Made by a program: the position numbers and the translations under genes | From: Streptomyces flaveolus | Lineage (GTDB): Bacteria; Actinomycetota; Actinomycetes; Streptomycetales; Streptomycetaceae | NCBI RefSeq assembly: GCF_014648815.1 | Contig: NZ_BMRV01000017.1 | Coordinates: 62,001-126,000 of the forward strand | DNA length: 64,000 bases | Reading direction: 5' to 3' | The notes under the pieces: model-generated | What the model saw: the letters and a program-made list of their open reading frames with translations, nothing else | Told to the model about the DNA's origin: nothing | Database searches by the model: none | Part shown: in pieces, positions 17,692-25,893 of the stretch | Layout: every line of letters starts with the position of its first letter | How positions within the stretch are numbered: the first letter of the stretch is position 1

Positions 17692-18357
17692 AGAAACGGA
17701 CTCCTGTTCCTTGGGCCACCGGCCGATGCGTCGGTGGCCTGAGCGGGGGGTGGGGAGTGTGCGTGGTCCGGCCTTCCCGGACAGCGGTACGAGCGGGGAT
17801 GCCGCCGGTGTCACGCGCCTGCGGCGGTCACGGGCGCCCGGGGCCGTCCTGAAGGGCGCAGTTCATTGCCACACGGTCGAGGTGCCCTCCTCGCGGAGGT
17901 CTCCGCATGTGCATGCTCCTTTGCCGAGTGGCGTGGTCGTGCGAGGGGGAGGGAAGAACCCGCGTCCCTCCCGGCCACTGGCGAGTGGATCACGAGCACG
18001 TGGGGGCGGACCATGCAGAACTACCGGCAGAAGTAGCCGTCTTCTCCCTACTGCCTTGCAAGGCTCGGCGGCCAGGACGCGTCCAGGGGCCTGGGCGATC
18101 ACGCCTCCCGTCAGGGCTCGTGGCCGTCGGCACCCGGACGGCCTACGCCGCGTCGGCGGGAGAGCAGGGCGTGGCCACGACGGGCGCGAGATGCTCGCCT
18201 CGTACGTGACGCCCCGAGGGGGGCCGGCGTCGTCGTCCGTCGGCTGCGCCGGCCACGCCCCGTGACGGCCGGCCCGGCGCGCTGAGGGGACGAACGGTGC
18301 CATAGTGATACGTGTCCCCCGCGGACTCATCCTGTGGAGCCGGAGCTGGAGCGGTCG
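17692..18357. other. Long intergenic leader region with hairpins
   Basis: A 666-bp stretch between the leftward NlpC/P60 gene and the rightward PP2C gene. Visible elements are a 12-bp palindrome GCCTTGCAAGGC (18053-18064), a 7-bp stem with 12-nt loop (GGGAGGG 17947-17953 with CCCTCCC 17966-17972), and a short leader ORF on the minus strand (listed separately). NlpC/P60 genes in this genus often carry a c-di-AMP riboswitch; its conserved GGTGAAT and GGCAGGTAGC blocks were looked for here and not found. Confidence 0.45.
17828..17908 (-). CDS. Possible 26-residue leader ORF upstream of the NlpC/P60 gene
   Basis: On the minus strand AAGGAG stands seven bases before an ATG (and one base after an earlier one), opening a 26-codon frame that starts MRRPPRGGHLDRVAMNCA and ends in TGA 136 bases before the hydrolase start. 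The ribosome site is the best in the region. No repeated amino acid that would suggest classic attenuation is present. It may be a regulatory uORF or chance. Confidence 0.25.
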   Translation of the reverse strand: MRRPPRGGHLDRVAMNCALQDGPGRP

Positions 18358-19188
18358 ATGTTCCGCAAGCGCCCTGTACACGACGGCGACGAGCTGCTGG
18401 CCAGGCTCGGATCGCTGACCGCACAGGCGCGCGAGCTCGCGGAGCTGCAGCGCTCCCGGGTGGAGCTGGCCATCGCCCTGCAGCGCGGCATGCTCCCGAG
18501 CGACATGCCCGACGTCCCCGGGTTCCACCTGGCCGCCCGGTACTCGCCCGCCTACGCTGGGCTCAACGTCGGCGGCGACTGGTACGACGCCTTCACGCTG
18601 CCCGACGGCCGCATAGGCCTGTCCGTCGGGGACGTGCAGGGCCACACCATCGACGCGGCGGCCTTCATGGGACAGATCCGCGTCGGCCTGCGGGCGCTCG
18701 CGTCCGTCACCAGCGAGCCCGGCGAACTGCTCGCCCGGACCAACGACCTGCTCCTGAGCCTGGGCACCGACCTCTTCGCCACCTGCACCTTCATGCGGTT
18801 CGACCCCGACACCGGCACCGTGGAGAGCGCGCGGGCCGGGCACATCCCCTGCGTGTGGGCCACGGCGGACGGGAAGTCCGGAATCTCCGAGGACGAAGGG
18901 GGCCCGCCGCTCGGTGTCCAGGAGGGCATGGAGTACCCGGTGACCCGGTACCGGCTCACCACGGGCGGTGTCTTCCTCCTGCTCACCGACGGTGTCGTGG
19001 AGGGCCCCTCGCTCCCCGTCGACGAGGGCCTCGAACGGGTCGTGCGGCTCGCCGGTATCGCGGCCGTCGCGGGCATGGAGGCGACCTCGCTGGCAGCCGC
19101 CGTGATCAAGAACGCGGCGCTGGTGGGGCACGAGGACGACGCGGCCGTGCTCGTCGTCGGCCACGACCGGCGGGCCGTTCAGCCTTAG
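18358..19188 (+). CDS. Soluble SpoIIE-type PP2C phosphatase
   Basis: A 276-residue serine/threonine phosphatase domain with a short N-terminal coiled coil (DELLARLGSLTAQARELAELQ) and no sensor. Metal-binding and signature blocks are present: VGGDWYDAF, SVGDVQGHTIDAAA, ARAGHIPCVW, LLTDGVVEG and EDDAAVLVVG. The ALQRGMLPSDMP linker helix typical of RsbU/RsbP-like enzymes starts the domain. The ATG has GGAG six bases upstream; an in-frame GTG at 18334 has no ribosome site. It is followed by a MASE1 membrane protein, which may supply the missing sensor. Likely acts on a phosphorylated STAS anti-anti-sigma factor. Confidence 0.9.
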   Translation: MFRKRPVHDGDELLARLGSLTAQARELAELQRSRVELAIALQRGMLPSDMPDVPGFHLAARYSPAYAGLNVGGDWYDAFTLPDGRIGLSVGDVQGHTIDAAAFMGQIRVGLRALASVTSEPGELLARTNDLLLSLGTDLFATCTFMRFDPDTGTVESARAGHIPCVWATADGKSGISEDEGGPPLGVQEGMEYPVTRYRLTTGGVFLLLTDGVVEGPSLPVDEGLERVVRLAGIAAVAGMEATSLAAAVIKNAALVGHEDDAAVLVVGHDRRAVQP

Positions 19189-19239
19189 GGCGGGAGCCGC
19201 GCGCCTCTCGCCTCGCCGACGGGGCGGCGCCGGTGTCTG

Positions 19240-20226
19240 ATGGCTGCTGTGGTGGGTATCGCTGCTTGGCCGCGCCCGCTCGTCCGGGTCCTGGAGACAC
19301 TGCTCGTCGCGGGCTGCTACTACGCGGCGGGCCGGCTCGGGCTGCTGCGGCACCTGGTCGTGGAAGGCGCGGTGGTCGCCCCCATGTGGCCGCCCACCGG
19401 CGTCGCGGTGGCCTGCCTGCTGATCCTCGGGCTGCGCTGCGCGCCCGGCATCGCCCTCGGCGCCCTCCTGGTCGTCATGTACCTCTCCCCGCTGCGGCCC
19501 TCGGCGCTCGGGATCCTCGCCGGCAACACCGCCGCCCCCGTCTGCGCGTACCTGATGCTGCGTGCGGTGGGCTTCCGTACGGACCTGAGCCGCCTGCGTG
19601 ACGGCCTGGCGCTGGTGTTCCTCGGCGCGCTCACCGCCATGCTGATCAGCGCCGGCGCCGGCGCCGGCATGGCCGTCCTCACCGGCGAACTCCCCACGGA
19701 CCGCTTCTGGCCCGTGTGGCTGGCCTGGTGGGCGGGCGACGCGATGGGCGTCGTCCTCGTCACCCCGCTGCTCCTGCTGCTGTACCGGGCCCGCCGGCCG
19801 CCCCCGGGCACCCGGTGGTGGGAGGCATCGGCCCTGGCTCTCGTCGTCTGCGTCCTGGTACCGCTGATCAGCCAGACCCGGATCAGCCTGCTGTTCCTGG
19901 TCTTCCCCCTGCTGATCTGGGCAGCGCTGCGCTTCCAGCTGGCCGGCAGCCTGCCGTGCGCGCTCTTCGCGTCCGTCCTGGCGTCCGTAGCCGCCACGGA
20001 CCGGTCCGGTTCCTTCGCGCGGCTGACCGACGTCGAGGTGATGATGAAGCTCCAGGCGTTCAACGGGGCCATGGGCCTGACCGCGCTCCTGCTGTCCGCG
20101 GTGATCACCGAGCAGCGCAACACCCGGCGCTCGGTGGAACGGGCCTGTCAGGAACTGGTCGAGGCGTTGCAGCACCTGTCGGCGGGCGAGTCGGCGCGCA
20201 ACCGGTCAGTCGAGGAGGACCGCTGA
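19240..20226 (+). CDS. MASE1 domain integral membrane sensor protein
   Basis: A 328-residue protein made almost wholly of membrane helices (about eight between residues 12 and 290), with the MASE1 marks APMWPPTGVAVA near helix 2 and FWPVWLAWWAGDAMGVVLVTP in the middle. MASE1 is normally the N-terminal sensor of histidine kinases, GGDEF proteins or SpoIIE phosphatases. Here no output domain follows; only about 40 charged residues (ITEQRNTRRSVERACQELVE) that could form a coiled coil. It lies 51 bases after a sensorless PP2C gene on the same strand, so the two probably work together as a split sensor-phosphatase. Confidence 0.85.
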   Translation: MAAVVGIAAWPRPLVRVLETLLVAGCYYAAGRLGLLRHLVVEGAVVAPMWPPTGVAVACLLILGLRCAPGIALGALLVVMYLSPLRPSALGILAGNTAAPVCAYLMLRAVGFRTDLSRLRDGLALVFLGALTAMLISAGAGAGMAVLTGELPTDRFWPVWLAWWAGDAMGVVLVTPLLLLLYRARRPPPGTRWWEASALALVVCVLVPLISQTRISLLFLVFPLLIWAALRFQLAGSLPCALFASVLASVAATDRSGSFARLTDVEVMMKLQAFNGAMGLTALLLSAVITEQRNTRRSVERACQELVEALQHLSAGESARNRSVEEDR

Positions 20227-20285
20227 ACGGCGCCCACCGGCGGTGTCCGGGTGCGCGCGGCCGGCATCCGGCACACCCTGGGAGC

Positions 20286-20501
20286 ATGTCCGGTGACCCT
20301 GCCATCGTCGTCTATCCGCCCGCCCGGGACGGCGGCCGGCGCGTCCGCTTCGACGGCGCCTTCCTGGGCATGGCCTACACGCTCGTCGACATCGCGGAGT
20401 TCCTGCGCCGCGCCGGCATGGAGGACGTGGAGGCGTCGGACGTCCAGGCCGCTCAGTGGATCGAGTGGCGCGGCGGCGGGCCGCACGACTGGACACCGTG
20501 A
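20286..20501 (+). CDS. Small conserved hypothetical protein (71 aa)
   Basis: A 71-residue acidic protein starting MSGDPAIVVYPPARDGGRRV and ending PHDWTP. The pattern VYPP..GGRRVRFDG..LGMAYTLVDIAEFLRRAGM and WIEWRGGGPHDW is compact and looks like a conserved actinobacterial small protein; no known domain could be named. GGGAG lies close to the ATG, closer than ideal. It is convergent with the amidotransferase gene. The coding pattern (GC-rich third positions) supports it being real. Confidence 0.6.
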   Translation: MSGDPAIVVYPPARDGGRRVRFDGAFLGMAYTLVDIAEFLRRAGMEDVEASDVQAAQWIEWRGGGPHDWTP

Positions 20502-20525
20502 CGACAGGCGGCCCCGGCGCAGGCG

Positions 20526-21359
20526 TCAGACCGGCTGCGGGGTGAAGGGGTACATGGCGTCACCGTCCGGCTGGACGACGCCGTAACTGCTCTCGGGGAC
20601 CTTGTTCCACACGCCCGGCAGATCGCCGAGGGGCTCCGAGACGATCAGGCGGGTGTCGTCGGACGCCTCCCGCAGGAACGGCAGGTCGGGATGGAGCGCC
20701 CGCAGGCTCTCCACGGCCGAGCTGTAGAAGAGCGACCGCGAGTCCTGCTGGCTGGAGTAGCGGAAGGCCCACAGCCGTTGCCCGTCGGTCACGGCGACCG
20801 TCATCTGCAGCGGGTACTCCACGTGGTGCTCGTGCCCGATCTCCTCCACCAGCCCGGCCATCCGCGCCACGGCCGCCGGCGGATCGTCCTCCAGGCCCAG
20901 CGTGAGGGCCAGGTAGAACATCATCTCCGAGTCCGTCGACCCCTCCATGTCGGGAAAGAGCCCCGGGTCCACGGCCAGGGCGAGGTCCCGGCGCAGCCGG
21001 TGGAACTCGGCGATCGCACCGTTGTGCATCCACATCCACCGGCCGTGGCGGAACGGATGGCAGTTGGTCTGCTGCACCGGGCTCCCGGTGGAGGCCCGGA
21101 TGTGCGCGAAGAACAGCGACGACCGGACGTGGCCGGCGATCTCCCGCAGATTGCGGTTGCTCCACGCCGGGCCGATCTCCCGCACGATCGCGGGCGTCCT
21201 CATCTCCGGGCCGAACCAGCCGACGCCGAAGCCGTCCCCGTTCGTGGTCTCCACGCCCATCCGGGAGTGCAGGCTCTGGTCGATCAGGGAGTGCTCGGGC
21301 TTGTAGAGGATGGTCTCGAGCAGCACCGGCGTACCCGAGTAGGCGAGCCATCGGCACAT
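20526..21359 (-). CDS. Class II glutamine amidotransferase
   Basis: A 277-residue Ntn-type glutaminase domain with no synthase domain. Cys2 is the nucleophile after Met removal (MCRWLAYSG), with NGDGFGVGWF, FFAHIRASTGSPVQQTNCHPF and MWMHNGAIAEF as substrate-pocket blocks. This belongs to the YafJ/EgtC-like group, which includes EgtC, the enzyme that removes a gamma-glutamyl group in ergothioneine synthesis. Its operon partner is a glutamate-cysteine-ligase-like enzyme, which fits removal or transfer of a gamma-glutamyl group, but EgtB and EgtD are absent nearby. GGGAGG stands nine bases before the ATG. Confidence 0.9.
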   Translation of the reverse strand: MCRWLAYSGTPVLLETILYKPEHSLIDQSLHSRMGVETTNGDGFGVGWFGPEMRTPAIVREIGPAWSNRNLREIAGHVRSSLFFAHIRASTGSPVQQTNCHPFRHGRWMWMHNGAIAEFHRLRRDLALAVDPGLFPDMEGSTDSEMMFYLALTLGLEDDPPAAVARMAGLVEEIGHEHHVEYPLQMTVAVTDGQRLWAFRYSSQQDSRSLFYSSAVESLRALHPDLPFLREASDDTRLIVSEPLGDLPGVWNKVPESSYGVVQPDGDAMYPFTPQPV

Positions 21360-21410
21360 CGTCTGCCGCCTCCCTGGTCTTGGGGCACGTGCCGCACGGG
21401 GCGCCGCACG

Positions 21411-22889
21411 TCAGTCGACCGGCCAGGTGTGGACCGGGGCGTTGAGATGCATGTAGTCCATGTACTGCTGGGTCATCCGCCGCAGGGCCTCGTGCCGGCC
21501 CACGTGGGTGGAGTCGTCGATGTGATGGAACATCTCCTTCTGCCAGACCGCGCCGTTGCGCCCCGTGACGCACCGCTGCTCGATGATGCCGAGCAGCGGC
21601 TCCCGCCAGGCCGCGTCCATGCCGGACAGCTCCAGTCCCCGGTGCGCCAGCGGCAGCAGGCGCCGCAGCACGAGTTCGGGCACGGGCACCTCGCCCATGC
21701 CGGGCCAGTACAGCAGTGCCTCGATGCCGTGCCGGGCCGCGGTGTGCAGATTGTCCTCGGCGACCGAGAACGACATCCGCGACCACACCGGCCGGTCCTC
21801 CTCCACCAGGGCGCGAGTGAGCCCGTAGTAGAAGGCGCCGTTGGCGAGGGTGTCGGCGACCGTCGGCCCGGCGGGCAGCACCCGGTTCTCCACCCGGACG
21901 TGCGGCTTGTCGTGGGCGACGGCGTAGACCGGGCGGTTCCAGCGGTAGATGGTGCCGTTGTGGAGGGTGAGTTCGCCCAGTTCGGGAATGTCACCGCGGT
22001 CCAGCGTCTCCGTCGGATTCTGGTCCTCGCACAGGGGCAGCAGCGCGGGGAAGTAGCGCAGGTTCTCCTCGAACAGGTCGAAGACACTGTTGATCCACCG
22101 TTCGCCGAACCACACCCGCGGCCGCACCCCCTGCGCCTTGATCTCCTGCGGCCGGGTGTCGGTCGCCTGTTCGAACAGCGGGACACGGCTTTCGTGCCAC
22201 AGCTCCTTGCCGAGCAGGAACGGCGAGTTCGCCGCGAGTGCGACCTGCACCCCGGCGATCGCCTGCGCGGCGTTCCAGTAGTCGGCGAACTCCTCCGGGG
22301 ACACCTGGAGGTGGAACTGGGTGCTGGTGCACGCGGCCTCCGGGGTGATCGTGTCCGCGTAGGTCCGCAGCCGGTCGACGCCGTCCACCTCGATGTGCAG
22401 GTCCTCGCCGCGGGCCGCGAACACCTGGTCGTTGAGCATCCGGTAGCGCGGATTCTCCGACAGCGCTGCCTCACCGACGTCCGACTGCCGCAGCGTGGGC
22501 AGGATGCCGATCATGATCAGATGCGCGCCGACGGACTTCGCCCGGTCCTCCGCGTGGTTCAGGGCGCCGCGGATCTCGGTCTCCCAGGAGTCGGGGCCGC
22601 CCGCCGTCAGCCGGCGGGGCGGGATGTTGATCTCCAGGTTGAACCGGCCCAGCTCGGTGGACCAGGCGGGGTCCGCGATGGCCTCCAGCGCGTCGCTGTT
22701 GCGCATCGCGGGTTCGGCCTCGTCGTCGACCAGGTTGAGCTCGATCTCCAGTCCCACCTGGGGCCGCTCGGTCTCGAACCGCGACTCGCGCAGCATCTGC
22801 GCGAAGGCCTCCAGGCACTCCTGCATCTTGATCCGGTACCGGCGGCGGTCCTCGCGGGTGAAGACCAGCGCCGGGACGTCCCGTCCCAT
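21411..22889 (-). CDS. Glutamate-cysteine ligase family (GCS2) protein
   Basis: A 492-residue ATP-dependent carboxylate-amine ligase of the glutamate-cysteine ligase superfamily. Blocks seen include the metal/substrate acid cluster VGLEIELNLVD (about 45-55), FNLEINIPPRRL, TSTQFHLQVSP (about 188-198), the NSPFLLGKELWHESR loop and RVENRVLPAGPTVADTLANGAFYYG. The length and internal pattern fit the 490-residue actinobacterial group, separate from EgtA (about 420) and from plant-type GCL. It precedes the amidotransferase by 51 bases in the same leftward operon. It would join glutamate to an amine or cysteine; the acceptor is unknown. GGAGG before ATG. Confidence 0.85.
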   Translation of the reverse strand: MGRDVPALVFTREDRRRYRIKMQECLEAFAQMLRESRFETERPQVGLEIELNLVDDEAEPAMRNSDALEAIADPAWSTELGRFNLEINIPPRRLTAGGPDSWETEIRGALNHAEDRAKSVGAHLIMIGILPTLRQSDVGEAALSENPRYRMLNDQVFAARGEDLHIEVDGVDRLRTYADTITPEAACTSTQFHLQVSPEEFADYWNAAQAIAGVQVALAANSPFLLGKELWHESRVPLFEQATDTRPQEIKAQGVRPRVWFGERWINSVFDLFEENLRYFPALLPLCEDQNPTETLDRGDIPELGELTLHNGTIYRWNRPVYAVAHDKPHVRVENRVLPAGPTVADTLANGAFYYGLTRALVEEDRPVWSRMSFSVAEDNLHTAARHGIEALLYWPGMGEVPVPELVLRRLLPLAHRGLELSGMDAAWREPLLGIIEQRCVTGRNGAVWQKEMFHHIDDSTHVGRHEALRRMTQQYMDYMHLNAPVHTWPVD

Positions 22890-23015
22890 CGGCCCTCCCG
22901 GTTCCCTTCCTCGGACGCCTCTCCACCCCAGCGTCGCACCGCCGGGCGCCCCGCACCACGCGGGGCGCCGTGCGGGGCGGCGGGCCGGGGGCATCGAGGA
23001 GACGGCGGAAACGGG

Positions 23016-23050
23016 ACGGCGCCCGCCGCACTGGGTGCGGCGGGCGCCGT
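23016..23050 (-). terminator. Strong terminator after cyclophilin gene
   Basis: Perfect 15-bp stem (ACGGCGCCCGCCGCA and its complement) with 5-nt loop, 33 bases past the cyclophilin stop codon in the direction of transcription. Confidence 0.8.
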
Positions 23051-23083
23051 GTCCGGGCGGGCCTTCGCCCGGCCGGTGCGGGC

Positions 23084-23581
23084 TCAGAGCTTGCCCGAGT
23101 CCCGCACCGTGATGGTCGCGGAGGTGCGGCCCGACGGGGAGGAGCCGTAGCCCTCGATCGTGTCCACCACGTCCGTGCCCTCGACGACCTTGCCGAAGAC
23201 GACGTGCTTGCCGTCCAGCCACGGGGTGGGGACGGTGGTGATGAAGAACTGCGAGCCGTTGGTGTTCGGACCCGCGTTCGCCATCGAGAGCAGGTACTTG
23301 CCGGTGTGCTTCAGCTGGAAGTTCTCGTCCGCGAACTTCTCGCCGTAGATGCTCTTGCCGCCGGTGCCGTCGCCCCTGGTGAAGTCACCGCCCTGCAGCA
23401 TGAACTGCGGAATCACACGGTGGAACGGGGAGCCCTTGTAGCCGAAGCCGTGCTCGCCGGTCGCCAGCTCGATGAAGTTCTTGGCGGTCTTGGGGGTGAC
23501 GTCCTCGAAGAGCTCGAAGACGATGCGGCCCGCGTCCTTGCCGTCGATGTCGATGTCGAAGAAAACCTTGGAATTGCTCAT
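23084..23581 (-). CDS. Cyclophilin-type peptidyl-prolyl cis-trans isomerase
   Basis: A 165-residue cytoplasmic cyclophilin that speeds proline isomerisation during folding. The active-site and cyclosporin-binding residues are those of the eukaryotic CypA type: FHRVIPQFMLQGGDFT, GSQFFITT, the Trp of TPWLDGKHVVFG, and HGFGYKGSPFH. Most bacterial cyclophilins lack several of these, while Streptomyces are known to have a 165-residue eukaryote-like form that binds cyclosporin. No signal peptide. It is a single-gene unit, upstream of a strong terminator and downstream of gap on the same strand. The ribosome site is weak. Confidence 0.95.
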   Translation of the reverse strand: MSNSKVFFDIDIDGKDAGRIVFELFEDVTPKTAKNFIELATGEHGFGYKGSPFHRVIPQFMLQGGDFTRGDGTGGKSIYGEKFADENFQLKHTGKYLLSMANAGPNTNGSQFFITTVPTPWLDGKHVVFGKVVEGTDVVDTIEGYGSSPSGRTSATITVRDSGKL

Positions 23582-23630
23582 CGCACCATTGTGACGGGTG
23601 TGGTCCGCGGACCGTTAACCGGCTGTCCCC

Positions 23631-24629
23631 TCAACGGGTGGCGAGCAGCAGCAACGTGTCGATCACGCGGTTGGAGAAGCCCCACTCGTTGTCGTACCAG
23701 GCGACCACCTTGACGTGGCGGCCGTCGACCCGGGTGAGTTCCGCGTCGAAGATCGACGAGGCCGGGTTGCCGGTGATGTCCGACGACACCAGCGGGTCCT
23801 CCGAGTACTCGAGGACACCGGCGAGCGGGCCCTCGGCCGCGGCACGGTAGGCCGCCAGCACGTCCTCGCGCGTCACCTCGCGGGAGACGGTGGTGTTGAG
23901 CTCGACGATCGACCCGACCGGGACCGGCACGCGGATCGAGTCGCCCGACAGCTTGCCGTCGAGGTTCGGCAGCACCAGACCGATCGCCTTCGCCGCGCCC
24001 GTGGTGGTGGGCACGATGTTCACGGCGGCGGCCCGGGCGCGGCGGGCGTCGCGGTGCGGACCGTCCTGGAGGTTCTGCTCCTGCGTGTAGGCGTGCACCG
24101 TCGTCATGAAGCCGTGCTCGATGCCGGCGAGCTCGTCGAGCACCGCGGCCAGCGGCGCGAGCGCGTTGGTCGTGCACGAGGCGTTGGAGACGACGGTGTG
24201 CACGTCCGGGTCGTAGGCGTCGGTGTTGACCCCGTACGCGAGCGTCACGTCGGCGCCGTCCGACGGCGCGCTGACGAGCACCTTCCGGGCGCCCGCGTCG
24301 AGGTGGGCGCGCGCGGCCTTGGCCGACGTGAAGCGGCCCGTCGCCTCCAGCACGATGTCGACGTCCAGCTCGGCCCACGGCAGCTGCGCCGGTTCCCGCT
24401 CGGCGAGCACCTTGATCCGGCGGCCGTCGACGACCAGGGCGTCCCCGTCGGCGGTCACCGGGCGGCCGAGCCGGCCGGCCGTGGTGTCGTAGGCGAGCAG
24501 GCGCGCCAGCGTGGCGGGCTCCGTGAGGTCGTTGACGGCGACGACCTCCAGGTCACTGCCGCGTTCGAGCAGGGCACGCAGCACATTGCGTCCGATGCGG
24601 CCGAATCCGTTGATGGCGATGCGAGTCAT
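23631..24629 (-). CDS. gap: Type I glyceraldehyde-3-phosphate dehydrogenase
   Basis: A 332-residue glycolytic enzyme oxidising glyceraldehyde-3-phosphate with NAD and phosphate. The NAD-binding start is TRIAINGFGRIGRNVLRAL, the catalytic Cys is in SNASCTTNALAP, the His in TVHAYTQEQNLQDGPHRD, and VAWYDNEWGFSNRV closes the protein. Streptomyces usually hold a main gap-pgk-tpi operon and extra copies; this one stands alone, with no pgk or tpi beside it, so it is probably a second copy. AAGGGA lies eight bases before the ATG. Confidence 0.95.
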   Translation of the reverse strand: MTRIAINGFGRIGRNVLRALLERGSDLEVVAVNDLTEPATLARLLAYDTTAGRLGRPVTADGDALVVDGRRIKVLAEREPAQLPWAELDVDIVLEATGRFTSAKAARAHLDAGARKVLVSAPSDGADVTLAYGVNTDAYDPDVHTVVSNASCTTNALAPLAAVLDELAGIEHGFMTTVHAYTQEQNLQDGPHRDARRARAAAVNIVPTTTGAAKAIGLVLPNLDGKLSGDSIRVPVPVGSIVELNTTVSREVTREDVLAAYRAAAEGPLAGVLEYSEDPLVSSDITGNPASSIFDAELTRVDGRHVKVVAWYDNEWGFSNRVIDTLLLLATR

Positions 24630-24737
24630 GAGTGTGTCCCTTCGTCTCGCCACCCAGGGTGCTGCGTGGCGGACACCCGGGACAGCGGCGCGATCGCCAC
24701 GGTTCGAAAGGATCCCGCCAGGCCCGTGTCGAGCGCG

Positions 24738-25693
24738 TCACTCGCCCTGGGCGAAGGTGCGGCGGTACTGGGTCGGCGTGGTGCCGAGGATGCGCTGGAA
24801 GTGCAGCCGCAGATTGGTGGCGGTGCCGAGCCCGACGTCGTCGGCGATCTGCTCCACGCTGCGCTGCGACCGTTCGAGCAGCTCACGCGCCATGTCGATG
24901 CGGGCGCGCATGACCCACTGCATCGGCGTGTATCCCGTGTCCTCGACGAAGCGCCGCGACAGGGTGCGCGGCGACACCGCCGCGTGCCGGGCCAGCGTCT
25001 CCAGGGTGAGGGGCTCGCCCAGCCGGTGCAGCGCCCACTCGCGGGTGGCGGCGAACCGCTCGCCGAGCGGCTCGGGCACGCTGCGCGGCACGTACTGCGC
25101 CTGGCCCCCGCTGCGGTAGGGCGCCGCCACCAGGCGCCGGGCCGCGTGGTTCGACGCGGCCACCCCGAGGTCGCCGCGCAGGATGTGCAGGCACAGGTCG
25201 ATGCCGGAGGCGGCGCCCGCCGACGTGAGCACCCGTCCCTCGTCGACGAACAGCACGTTCTCGTCGACCCGGACCAGCGGATGCCTCGCCGCCAGCGCCC
25301 GCGTGTAGTGCCAGTGCGTCGTGGCCCGCCGGCCGTCGAGCAGGCCCGTGGCGGCCAGCGCGAAGGCGCCCGTCGAGATGGCCGCGAGCCGCGCGCCCGG
25401 TCGTGGGCGGCGACCAGCGCGTCGACGACGGCCGGTGGCGGGTCCTCGCGGTCCGGGAACCGGTAGCCGGGCAGGAACACGAGGTCGGCCCACGCGAGGG
25501 CGTCGAGGCCGTGGGCGACGTGGTACGACAGGCCGTCGCCGCCGGTCACGAGGCCGGGCGTCGCGCCGCACACCCGCACCTCGTACGGCATGCTGGCGCG
25601 GGTCGTGAACACCTGCGCGGGAATGCCGACGTCGAGCGGCTTGGCACCCTCGAACACAAGGACGGCGACGCGACGCAGGCGGGGGTCTGGCAC
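24738..25693 (-). pseudogene. GlxA-like AraC-family regulator with a frameshift
   Basis: Two frames together encode a normal-length (about 317 residues) regulator with a DJ-1/PfpI-like N-terminal domain (VPDPRLRRVAVLVFEGAKPL to VVDALVAAHDRA) and a C-terminal AraC double HTH (LTLETLARHAAVSPRTLSRR; SVEQIADDVGLGTATNLRLH). The frames change at a run of three C on the plus strand (25396-25398); one added base restores a continuous GARLAAISTGAFAL. It starts at a GTG with no good ribosome site. If the shift is real the DNA-binding half is lost and the gene is dead; a sequencing error at a homopolymer in GC-rich DNA is equally possible. Confidence 0.75.
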
Positions 25694-25705
25694 GGTGACA
25701 GGGTA

Positions 25706-25890
25706 TGCGGACACGCCCGGGCCGTGTCCGCACAGCCCCTCCGCCCCGCGACGCCCGGCGCGAGCTCTCGCCGCAGGGGGCGAAGGCCCGCGTACACCCC
25801 GGTACGGGACCCAAGCCCGGCCCGCCGGAAAGCACCCGCCGGACGCCGCGGGACCCGCCCTCCGGGCGGACGGAGGGACTGTGCGGACAC
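25706..25890. repeat. Three copies of TGCGGACACG forming nested inverted repeats
   Basis: TGCGGACACG (25706-25715) faces its complement (25723-25732) across GC-rich CCCGGGC, making a 10-bp hairpin. The second arm continues into CGTGTCCGCACAGCCCCTCCG (25723-25743), which recurs inverted with one mismatch at about 25870-25890, just past the CHAT gene stop. So one arm can pair with either of two partners, 10 bp locally or about 20 bp across 126 bases. The enclosed DNA encodes nothing recognisable. It may be the CHAT gene terminator, or a small palindromic element. Confidence 0.55.
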
Positions 25891-25893
25891 GCC

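Noticed and set aside
17692..18020. c-di-AMP (ydaO) riboswitch before the NlpC/P60 gene
   Set aside because: Expected from genus knowledge, but the conserved sequence blocks are not present on the minus strand.
20526..22889. Ergothioneine cluster (egtA/egtC)
   Set aside because: EgtB and EgtD are not adjacent, and the ligase length and pattern do not match EgtA.
24695..24720. tRNA-like GGTTCGA segment
   Set aside because: The bases around it do not complete a T-arm or any cloverleaf; no tRNA is supported in the window.
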